Shown here in pieces: positions 9,811-17,814 of a stretch of 64,000 nucleotides of DNA. Numbering within the stretch: position 1 is the first letter of the stretch; the number at the start of each line of letters is the position of its first letter. The notes below the pieces were generated by a model. The model searched no databases. It had not been told where the DNA came from and was given only the letters and a program-made list of their open reading frames with translations. The stretch spans positions 135,072-199,071 of the forward strand of contig CANFLS010000002.1 in the NCBI GenBank assembly GCA_947447955.1, read 5' to 3'. The stretch comes from Flavobacteriales bacterium. Lineage in GTDB: Bacteria > Bacteroidota > Bacteroidia > NS11-12g > UBA955. The position numbers and the translations under genes are program-made.

Positions 9811-10473
9811 CTATAAATCGAAGAATTTGAGTGCCAAATCAATGGCTCTATCATCGGTTTTATTGAAATCTTCAGCCAAATATACCTGCTCAATTCTATA
9901 ATTTTGACGTTGAAAAGTTGCTACAATATTTTTTACCATGGTGGTATTTAATTTCAAATTCACCAAAAGTTCACCATCGCTCGTAACATTAACCATCATC
10001 CCTATAATTTTAGCTCCGTTCTCTTCTGTCCATCGGGCCAAAATTGAAGGTGCAAAATCTTTATCGCTTAATCGAAGTACAATTACGGCACCAATACCAC
10101 GATAAGTTAATGACTCTGTAATGAGTTTGTTAATTTGTTTTTGATCTACAACACCCACAAAATTGTCATCTTCATCAACCACAGTTAACACGCTTAATTC
10201 GTTGGCCGCCAAAATGGGAACGATTTCATAAATGTGTTGATTTTCGTTTACTTTTGGTGAAAAAGGATTAGACAAGATTACATCCTGCAACGACAAGTGT
10301 TTGTCTTGAACCGCATGCAATGACGATAATCGGGCATAATTGTAAAGCTTCTTTTTGTCAATAATTGGCAATTCAGCTACGCCTTGACTCACCATGAAAT
10401 CAATGGCTCCTTCAACGGAATCAGTAATTCTTAACCCATCTAAATGGTCGCTGATAAGTTCTTGCGCAATCAT
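9811..10473 (-). CDS. CBS-domain protein
   Basis: Paired CBS-like motifs: GVAELPIIDKKKLY, LSVLTVVDEDDNFVGVVDQKQI. Confidence 0.85.
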   Translation of the reverse strand: MIAQELISDHLDGLRITDSVEGAIDFMVSQGVAELPIIDKKKLYNYARLSSLHAVQDKHLSLQDVILSNPFSPKVNENQHIYEIVPILAANELSVLTVVDEDDNFVGVVDQKQINKLITESLTYRGIGAVIVLRLSDKDFAPSILARWTEENGAKIIGMMVNVTSDGELLVNLKLNTTMVKNIVATFQRQNYRIEQVYLAEDFNKTDDRAIDLALKFFDL

Positions 10474-10518
10474 AATAACACAAATATAGGGAATTAAAAT
10501 CCCTAATATTTTAAAAAT

Positions 10519-11040
10519 CTACCAAGAATGGGAATCTTCGTTAAACCATGTATTTTGAATTTTCATAGTGCGTTCAATGAGTTCACGAACACAAGCTTCT
10601 CCCCCATTTAATGGTGAAATATATTTGCAAACTTCTTTCACATCAACAGCTGCATCTTTGGGGCAACAACTTAATTCCACTTGTTTCAGCAAAGGAATAT
10701 CTGGCATGTCATCACCCATATATACAACATCGTTTGCTGTTAAATTGGTTTTGGTTAAAAAATCAGCAAAAGCAGCTTCCTTATGTTCTTGACCCAAATA
10801 AATATGCGAAATCCCAAGTCCCTCAAAACGCTTGCGCATTCCTTCTGATTTACCCCCGGAAATAATTGCAATTGCGTACCCTTGTTTTGCAGCATGTTGC
10901 AAGGCATAGCCATCTTTTATATTTACGCTACGCAACATTTGGCCCTCTTCGTTAACCAGAACATCACCTTGCGTTAAAACACCGTCAATATCAAAAGCAA
11001 ACGCCTTAATATTTTTGAATATGGGAATTAAATTTGTCAT
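10519..11040 (-). CDS. kdsC: 3-deoxy-D-manno-octulosonate 8-phosphate phosphatase (KdsC-type HAD)
   Basis: FAFDIDGVLTQGDV, IISGGKSEGMRKR, VVYMGDDMPDIPLL. Confidence 0.92.
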   Translation of the reverse strand: MTNLIPIFKNIKAFAFDIDGVLTQGDVLVNEEGQMLRSVNIKDGYALQHAAKQGYAIAIISGGKSEGMRKRFEGLGISHIYLGQEHKEAAFADFLTKTNLTANDVVYMGDDMPDIPLLKQVELSCCPKDAAVDVKEVCKYISPLNGGEACVRELIERTMKIQNTWFNEDSHSW

Positions 11041-11414
11041 TACTCTTCTTTCATATCTAATAAACCAAGTTTATACTGAAACATCATACCCAATTGATTT
11101 GCCTTATCAATCATTAAATTGGCTTTTTCACCGGCAAAATGCGTTGTTACCGCCATTTTTAGGCAATCTTGCCAAATTTCAAAATCCAAATTTTGTAAAC
11201 CTAGCTTTGAATGAACCCCATAGGCACTGCCTTGATAGGGATGATTGATTGCGTCAATGTCAAGGATAAACGTCCAAAATGTATAAATTCTTGGCAAATG
11301 CTCAGACAAATTCAAATGTTCAAAATGTTTTCTGGTTAAATCGTTTTCCAATAGTTTTTCATATTGGAAATCGACCACCTTCATTACATCTTCAAACGAT
11401 GAAATATCTGTCAT
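11040..11414 (-). CDS. Group III truncated haemoglobin
   Basis: FxxxLENDxxRKHFEHLNLSEHLPRIYTFWTFILD...YQGSAYGVHSKL...FEIWQDCL; stop overlaps kdsC start (TAATG). Confidence 0.85.
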   Translation of the reverse strand: MTDISSFEDVMKVVDFQYEKLLENDLTRKHFEHLNLSEHLPRIYTFWTFILDIDAINHPYQGSAYGVHSKLGLQNLDFEIWQDCLKMAVTTHFAGEKANLMIDKANQLGMMFQYKLGLLDMKEE

Positions 11415-11423
11415 ATAGGCTTA

Positions 11424-12395
11424 TTACCAACCCAATACCCAAGAAAAAATCAAAGGTGCTACAATGGTTGCATCACTTTCAACAATAAACTTAGGCGTGT
11501 CTATATCTAATTTACCCCAAGTTATTTTTTCATTAGGCACGGCACCAGAATAACTACCGTAACTCGTTGTACTGTCAGAAATTTGGCAGAAATAAGACCA
11601 AAAAGGAATGTTTTCCATTTCCATATCTTGATATAACATTGGCACTACACAAATTGGGAAATCACCGGCAATACCACCACCAATTTGGAAAAATCCAATT
11701 CCTTTTCCTTCACTATTTTTCACATACCAATCAGCCAACCAAGCCATATACTCAATACCACTCTTCATGGTAGATGCTTGAATTTGATTTTTAATTACAT
11801 AACTCGCAAAAATGTTACCCATGGTAGAATCTTCCCATCCTGGAACCACTATAGGTAAATTGCGCTCTGCTGCAGCCAACATCCAGCTGTCTTTTGGATC
11901 AATTTCGTAGTACTGCTCTAATTCGCCACTTAACAAAATTTGATACATATATTCATGAGGGAAATAACGCTCACCTTTATCTTCTGCACCTTTCCAAATT
12001 CCCCAAATATGTTTTTGTAATCTTCTGAAAGCTTCTTCTTCAGGGATACAAGTATCCGTTACACGGTTGTAATGATTTTCAAGTAAATCCCACTCATCTT
12101 GAGGACTTAAATCTCTATAGTTAGGAACACGTTTGTAATGCTTGTGCGCTACGAGGTTCATGATATCTTCTTCAAGGTTTGCACCTGTGCAAGAAATAAT
12201 GTCAATTTTACCCTGACGAATCATTTCAGCTAAGCTTTTACCTAATTCAGCGGTTGACATGGCTCCAGCCAAAGTAACCATCATTTTACCACCTTCAGTT
12301 AGGTGCGTTTCATAACCTTTAGCGGCATCAACCAATGCAGCAGCATTGAAATGCAAATAATGTTTCTCGATAAATTGAGAGATAGGACCTTTCAT
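11424..12395 (-). CDS. Deoxyhypusine synthase-like protein
   Basis: MVTLAGAMSTAELGKSLAEMI, IDIISCTGANLEEDI, VPGWEDSTMGNIF, ITWGKLDID with Lys at the DHS catalytic position. Start at ATG 12395, 5 nt after TATCTTTG, preferred over 12425. Confidence 0.9.
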   Translation of the reverse strand: MKGPISQFIEKHYLHFNAAALVDAAKGYETHLTEGGKMMVTLAGAMSTAELGKSLAEMIRQGKIDIISCTGANLEEDIMNLVAHKHYKRVPNYRDLSPQDEWDLLENHYNRVTDTCIPEEEAFRRLQKHIWGIWKGAEDKGERYFPHEYMYQILLSGELEQYYEIDPKDSWMLAAAERNLPIVVPGWEDSTMGNIFASYVIKNQIQASTMKSGIEYMAWLADWYVKNSEGKGIGFFQIGGGIAGDFPICVVPMLYQDMEMENIPFWSYFCQISDSTTSYGSYSGAVPNEKITWGKLDIDTPKFIVESDATIVAPLIFSWVLGW

Positions 12396-12400
12396 TGAGG

Positions 12401-12408
12401 CAAAGATA
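12401..12408 (-). promoter_or_regulatory. -7 box TATCTTTG of the DHS-like gene
   Basis: Minus strand TATCTTTG-CCTCA-ATG. Confidence 0.65.
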
Positions 12409-12472
12409 CAATAAGCATTGCACACCTAAAAACGTTAATAAATTGGTAATGGAGTATTGTTTTTGAGGGACA

Positions 12473-13210
12473 TTATTCGCCCAACCACCATTTTCTCTTG
12501 AACACCTTCTTTTTAGGAATGTGATGCACCAATTTTTCTTGGATAAATCTCACTGCTTCATCTAAATCGTCAGTTACTAAAAATAGATTTTCATCCTCCG
12601 GCGAAATTGTATTTTGAAGATTCATAACATGAATTTGCTCTTTCAATTTTTCCCAATATTCAACTCCAACAATTACCACTGGAAACCAAGGCATTTTCTT
12701 GGTTTGAATGAGGGTTAATGCCTCAAACATTTCATCGAAAGTTCCAAATCCCCCAGGAAAAACAACAAAACCGAATGAATATTTAAAAAGCAGTACTTTT
12801 CGCACAAAGAAATATTTTATGTCAACCCAAACATCTAAATAAGGATTGTGTTTTTGTTCAAAAGGCAATTCAATATTCACACCTACGCTTTTGCCACCTG
12901 CTTCTTTAGCACCTTGGTTTGCGGCCATCATTATTCCAGGCCCACCACCAGTTAAAACAGTAAAACCAACTTTACTGACCATAGCTCCCATTTTTTTTGC
13001 TTGTTGGTAATAGGGATGACTTTCTTCAAAACGGGCAGAACCGAATATACTAATACAAGGACCAACGAAATGGAGTTTCCTGAAACCTTTAATAAATTCG
13101 AATAGTACTTTCACTGCAAATTTTAATTCAGTGAAACGGGTATGTGGTCCTTCCAACATCTTAATATCAGAAATACCAACCAATCGGGAATTGTGGTGTT
13201 TTTTGGGCAT
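12473..13210 (-). CDS. TIGR00730 / LOG-family Rossmann-fold protein
   Basis: VLTGGGPGIMMAANQGAKEAGGKSVGVNIELPFEQ and VVFPGGFGTFDEMFEALTLIQT. Confidence 0.93.
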   Translation of the reverse strand: MPKKHHNSRLVGISDIKMLEGPHTRFTELKFAVKVLFEFIKGFRKLHFVGPCISIFGSARFEESHPYYQQAKKMGAMVSKVGFTVLTGGGPGIMMAANQGAKEAGGKSVGVNIELPFEQKHNPYLDVWVDIKYFFVRKVLLFKYSFGFVVFPGGFGTFDEMFEALTLIQTKKMPWFPVVIVGVEYWEKLKEQIHVMNLQNTISPEDENLFLVTDDLDEAVRFIQEKLVHHIPKKKVFKRKWWLGE

Positions 13211-13237
13211 AAAAAAAGGGCCGAATTACGGCCCTTC
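13211..13237 (-). terminator. Intrinsic terminator of ndk
   Basis: AAGGGCCG-TAATT-CGGCCCTT then TTTTT on minus strand. Confidence 0.8.
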
Positions 13238-13255
13238 AATATTCGTTAAAAAGAA

Positions 13256-13675
13256 TTAGAATCTTTCGTTTTCAGCAAAGAAAAAGTTTCCTTCAATTGC
13301 AGCATTCTCATCGCTATCACTTCCGTGAATTGCATTTGCATCAATACTTTTTGCAAACAAATTGCGAATTGTACCCGCTTCAGCTTCAGAAGGATTAGTA
13401 GCGCCAATCACTTTTCTAAAATCTTCAACTGCATTGTCTTTTTCTAAGATTGCAGCATAAATAGGTCCGCTAATCATAAATTCAACCAAATCTTTGTAAA
13501 AAGGTCTTTCGCTATGAACAGCGTAAAACTCACCTGCTTTTTCAGCAGATAAATGCGTGTATTTCAAAGCAACTACTTTGTAGCCAGCTTGAATAATGTG
13601 ATCTAAAATTTTTCCTGCATGTCCGTTTGCAACAGCATCAGGCTTAATCATTGTAAAAGTACGGTTGGTTGTCAT
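13256..13675 (-). CDS. ndk: Nucleoside diphosphate kinase
   Basis: [30 protein letters not shown] active-site His. Confidence 0.97.
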   Translation of the reverse strand: MTTNRTFTMIKPDAVANGHAGKILDHIIQAGYKVVALKYTHLSAEKAGEFYAVHSERPFYKDLVEFMISGPIYAAILEKDNAVEDFRKVIGATNPSEAEAGTIRNLFAKSIDANAIHGSDSDENAAIEGNFFFAENERF

Positions 13676-13720
13676 TTGATTTTGAAAATTCGGTGCAAAT
13701 TTCGTGATTTAAAAGGACAA

Positions 13721-14926
13721 TTATGCTATATAATCGGTTAAATAATAAAAGTTGTCGGTTAAATTTCCATTAACGCAAATTGTTGCCTTTTCAATTAATG
13801 CAGATTTATCAGCAAAAAGTGCGGGCAAAACATGTTGTAACATCAATTCTCCAAATTCTTCAGAAGCATCCTTTGGCAATTCATTAGGCAAATTTCCAAC
13901 TGCCATCACGTCAATACTGTTTTCTGTAAATGGCTTACAAGGTGTTTGATTTATTTTGTCCCACCCAATCACCGGATTTTGAATTGTTGTTGCATCATAA
14001 GTAATGGGAACAGAACCATCTACATCACAACTAATATCAGCAATTACTTGAATTTTAAAATCATCCCTACCCGTATCCTCCTTAGAAAATAATGCAGGTA
14101 GATCTTCGGTCCAAAAAATGCCATTCATCAAAATATCTGTAACCCTTGTAAATGAATCAAACGAACTTTGATATTCATTGTGGTGGTCGTAGAAATAGTG
14201 TGTATCCCAATTGGTTTTTTCAGGATGGCAATATAAATCAGGACTATTTAAATGAACAAAAACAGGTTGAGAATATTGAACACTTAAGAATTGTTGTGGG
14301 GTAACTTCTTTGATTCGCATGCTTCTCAGGAAGTCTAGAGCGCCTTGCGCTACCCTTCCGCCACCTGTCAATGCAATCTTTATTGGAGGAAGCTTTATGG
14401 CCAATGCATTTGATAAAATTTCAGAATAATCAATACTCTGCCAAGCAGGATTCAGATGAAACAAACCTGTTTTATTTCCGTATGTTAAAAATCCATTATA
14501 TGCGCCAACAATTCCAGCAAAACGGCCAAATCCAAGCACCCTTTGACCCGTTTCCCATTTCAAAACTTCGTAATCAATTAACCGAATTTGTTTTTTGATA
14601 ATTTCTTTCAACAACAATTGGTTATATGGTTGTTTTTTAATGGTATGCGAAAAGAATAAATATGTTTTTTGAGGGATAAGATATTCTTTGGGAACTTCTT
14701 TTATGCCCAACATAATATCGGCGGTTGAAACATCTGTTCGAACTTCTATTCCAACCTCTTCATAGGCTTCATCTGAAAAACATCGGGTTGCACAAGATTC
14801 AACCACAATTTGAACCATAGGAAATCTGTTTTTTAATGCAACACATTGAACTGGAGTGAGCGCCACACGGTTATCTGGTGGATTTTTTCGTTCTCTAATA
14901 AGCGCAATTAAAATTGGGTGTTGCAT
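13721..14926 (-). CDS. Saccharopine dehydrogenase (LYS1/LKR)-like / alanine dehydrogenase-PNT N-terminal domain protein
   Basis: IRERKNPPDNRVALTP; LGFGRFAGIVGAYNGFLTYG; IALTGGGRVAQGALDFL; VIADISCDVDGSVP. Confidence 0.8.
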   Translation of the reverse strand: MQHPILIALIRERKNPPDNRVALTPVQCVALKNRFPMVQIVVESCATRCFSDEAYEEVGIEVRTDVSTADIMLGIKEVPKEYLIPQKTYLFFSHTIKKQPYNQLLLKEIIKKQIRLIDYEVLKWETGQRVLGFGRFAGIVGAYNGFLTYGNKTGLFHLNPAWQSIDYSEILSNALAIKLPPIKIALTGGGRVAQGALDFLRSMRIKEVTPQQFLSVQYSQPVFVHLNSPDLYCHPEKTNWDTHYFYDHHNEYQSSFDSFTRVTDILMNGIFWTEDLPALFSKEDTGRDDFKIQVIADISCDVDGSVPITYDATTIQNPVIGWDKINQTPCKPFTENSIDVMAVGNLPNELPKDASEEFGELMLQHVLPALFADKSALIEKATICVNGNLTDNFYYLTDYIA

Positions 14927-14930
14927 TAGA

Positions 14931-14938
14931 CAAATGTA
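14931..14938 (-). promoter_or_regulatory. -7 box TACATTTG of the saccharopine dehydrogenase-like gene
   Basis: Minus strand TACATTTG-TCTA-ATG(14926). Confidence 0.55.
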
Positions 14939-14944
14939 AAAAAC

Positions 14945-14952
14945 TATCTTTG
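14945..14952 (+). promoter_or_regulatory. -7 box TATCTTTG of the HMCES/YedK gene
   Basis: TATCTTTG-AAT-ATG(14956). Confidence 0.65.
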
Positions 14953-14955
14953 AAT

Positions 14956-15672
14956 ATGTGCTTTTCTTACGCTATTAATTTTTCACCGGAATCATTGAAA
15001 ACAAAATTTGGAATTAAAGATGTGACTTTGCCAACCCAAGGGTTCTTTTTTAGTGGTTTTGAACATCCAAGAATGCCAATACTCGGTTTAAATGAAAATG
15101 AATTCGAAGTAACGAATATGGAATGGGGACTAATACCAAATTGGGTAAAGTCGAAAGAGCAAGCCCTTGAACTTAGAAAAAATTCATTAAATGCACGTTC
15201 TGAAACTGCCTTTGAAAAGCCAATGTTTTACGGGGCTTGGGAGAGCCATCCGTGTATTGTTTTGGCAAGTGGTTTCTTTGAATGGAAACAAGTTAACAAA
15301 GAAAAAATCCCTCATTACATTTATGCTGCGAATGGCGAAATACTAACAATGGCGGGCATTTATGATATTTGGACCAACAACATCACCGGCGAAAATATCA
15401 AGAGCTTTTCAATTTTGACAACACACGCCAATCAAATGATGTCTGAAATTCACAATGTAAAACAAAGAATGCCAGTGATTATTGATCCAAATCATGCAAT
15501 ATCGTGGCTAAATTCAACGGCAACTGAAAGACTTGATTACTGCAAACCATGCAATGATGATTATTTAAGTGCGCATATTGTTTCTCAAAAACTCAGTAGT
15601 AATAAAATCTACCGCAATGAATCATGGGCCATAGAACCCGCGAAAATTGCAAATCAAACAACGCTTTTCTAA
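14956..15672 (+). CDS. SOS response-associated peptidase / abasic-site processing protein (HMCES/YedK family)
   Basis: MCFSYAIN with Cys2; NARSET; CIVLASGFFEWK; QRMPVI. ATG 14956 gives the required Cys2; upstream start at 14914 would bury it. Confidence 0.93.
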   Translation: MCFSYAINFSPESLKTKFGIKDVTLPTQGFFFSGFEHPRMPILGLNENEFEVTNMEWGLIPNWVKSKEQALELRKNSLNARSETAFEKPMFYGAWESHPCIVLASGFFEWKQVNKEKIPHYIYAANGEILTMAGIYDIWTNNITGENIKSFSILTTHANQMMSEIHNVKQRMPVIIDPNHAISWLNSTATERLDYCKPCNDDYLSAHIVSQKLSSNKIYRNESWAIEPAKIANQTTLF

Positions 15673-15722
15673 GAGTTAAAAAGATGAACACAAACAAAAA
15701 AGTGTACATTTGCAAATATTTT

Positions 15723-16928
15723 ATGCGTATCTCATTTACTGTAATTTTCAGCGTTGCAATCATGTCTTGCCAAGGCAATCAAGCACAAAGCAACCAAAAT
15801 CACGCAGATTCTACCAAAAAAGAAGTCAATTCACAAAAAGAATCTAATTTAACAAAAGACAAAACCGCGACATCAACAGTCGTTGAGCCATTTAAATATG
15901 GCAAATTCACTGGATTGCTTTCTGGTGATACACAACAATTAAATTCCGGATTAAAAAATCGTAAAATTTGGTTAAATTATGCCCGCCATACAAATACAAA
16001 ATGGTCTGTATTGTCGAATAGAATGAGCAAACCTATCTCTGAATGGGTTAAAGCAGCAAAACTAGAAAAAGAAAATGAACCTAAAACCCTTATTTATCCT
16101 TTTGCAGGCGGTGATTTTTACTATTCGCATTTATTTTTCCCAAAACAAGATACCATCATTATGGTTGGATTGGAACCAGCCGGATATTTGTTTGATGTTG
16201 AAAATTCAGATTCCCTCAAATTAGCTAAATATCTTAATAACCTTGAACAATCACTCTATTTTCCTCATAAACTCGGTTTCTTTAGAACATTGAGTATGGA
16301 AGTTGATTTCACTAAGGGCTATTTAAATGGAACCATCCATACTTGCCTTTATTATATGTCGAAATTCGGATATCAAATTACTTACATCAAAGCCTTTGAT
16401 ATTGATGAAAATGGCAATCCAACCAAAGAAATAGAAGTGGGAACTACTGCACATAAACGCCAAGCCATCCGCATTGGTTTCCAAGATAAAAATGGAACAG
16501 GTGCTGTTAAAGAGTTGATTTATATTTCTGGGGACTTGAGCGACAAAGGTTTATTGGCTAGCGCTACCAAAAAGGGCAATGGCTTATATACTTTTTTAAA
16601 CAACCGCAAACAGATTGTTTCTTTCTTTAAAGCAGCGAGTTATTTGATGCACAATGATTATTTCTCAAAAATCAGGGGTATCATGACAAGAAATAGCAAA
16701 CGCATTTTACAAGATGACAGTGGTGTTCCATTCTCTATTTTAAAATCTACAGGATTTAACGTTACCGTTTATGGAGAATACACCAGAACCATTCAATTGT
16801 TTAGAACCAGGGTTCAACCAGATATGAAAGCCGAATACGCCGCAAAGAAACCTGCCAAACTACCTTATAACATCGGTTATAATGCAGAATTTAAACAATG
16901 TAACATGCAATCTGCAGTAAAAAATTAA
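15723..16928 (+). CDS. Uncharacterised lipoprotein
   Basis: MRISFTVIFSVAIMSCQGN lipobox-type signal; ORF open from 15624, alternative ATG 15684. Confidence 0.7.
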   Translation: MRISFTVIFSVAIMSCQGNQAQSNQNHADSTKKEVNSQKESNLTKDKTATSTVVEPFKYGKFTGLLSGDTQQLNSGLKNRKIWLNYARHTNTKWSVLSNRMSKPISEWVKAAKLEKENEPKTLIYPFAGGDFYYSHLFFPKQDTIIMVGLEPAGYLFDVENSDSLKLAKYLNNLEQSLYFPHKLGFFRTLSMEVDFTKGYLNGTIHTCLYYMSKFGYQITYIKAFDIDENGNPTKEIEVGTTAHKRQAIRIGFQDKNGTGAVKELIYISGDLSDKGLLASATKKGNGLYTFLNNRKQIVSFFKAASYLMHNDYFSKIRGIMTRNSKRILQDDSGVPFSILKSTGFNVTVYGEYTRTIQLFRTRVQPDMKAEYAAKKPAKLPYNIGYNAEFKQCNMQSAVKN

Positions 16929-17777
16929 ATGTCAGATTTCATTTCATTAACCATCCAACCAAATTCAACGGAAGAAGAATTTAAAGAGATTATTGTTGCA
17001 TTGATTAGTGAATATCCATTCAACTATTTCAATACAGAAAATGATGTTGTAATTGCACACGCAAAAGGATCAGATATTTCAGAGTCTGATAAAGTTGAAA
17101 TAGAAGATGTTTTAACTAGTTTCTCAACCAATTTAACTTGGGAATACCAACAAAAAGAAAATTGGAATGAACTTTGGGAAAAGAATTTCTTTAATCCACT
17201 TCAAATTGAAAATGTGCATATCCGTGCCACTTTCCACCCAGAAGTAACAGAAGGAATTGTCATTACCATTGAACCCCGCATGAGCTTTGGAACTGGCCAC
17301 CATTCCACCACGCATTTAATGATTTTGGAAATGTTGAATAACATGGACAAAATTAATAATGCCACAGTGTTAGACATGGGTGCTGGAACCGGTATTTTAG
17401 GAATTGTTGCCGAAAAGCTAGGCGCTAAAAAAGTTACTGGAATTGAAATTGATGATTGGGTTGTTGACAATGCCAACGACAATGTTGCTATCAATCATTG
17501 CGAAGTTACTGAAATGCTTCTTGGTACTGCAGAAACTTTAGATAATTATAACAACCATTATTTTGATGTGATTTTGGCAAATATTCACAGAGAAGTGATT
17601 TTGAATGACTTAGATGCCTATTTAAGGGTATTAAAACCAAATGGTTTGATTTTAATTAGTGGATTACAAATTGTTGACTTGCAATTGGTTAACGCCGTAT
17701 GTTTAGAAAAATCATTAGAAAAAATTGCAGAAAACACCCGTAATGAATGGGGTGTGTTGGGTTATCTGAAAAAGTGA
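16929..17777 (+). CDS. prmA: Ribosomal protein L11 methyltransferase
   Basis: IEPRMSFGTGHHSTTHLM, VLDMGAGTGILGIVAEKLGA, DVILANIHREV. Confidence 0.95.
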   Translation: MSDFISLTIQPNSTEEEFKEIIVALISEYPFNYFNTENDVVIAHAKGSDISESDKVEIEDVLTSFSTNLTWEYQQKENWNELWEKNFFNPLQIENVHIRATFHPEVTEGIVITIEPRMSFGTGHHSTTHLMILEMLNNMDKINNATVLDMGAGTGILGIVAEKLGAKKVTGIEIDDWVVDNANDNVAINHCEVTEMLLGTAETLDNYNNHYFDVILANIHREVILNDLDAYLRVLKPNGLILISGLQIVDLQLVNAVCLEKSLEKIAENTRNEWGVLGYLKK

Positions 17778-17814
17778 TTGTAAATTTGGGGATATTGCTT
17801 AAGGAGGGAAAAGC

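Noticed and set aside
14914-14955. Upstream ORF-track start for the HMCES gene
   Set aside because: Would add 14 residues ahead of the essential Cys2 and lies upstream of the -7 box.
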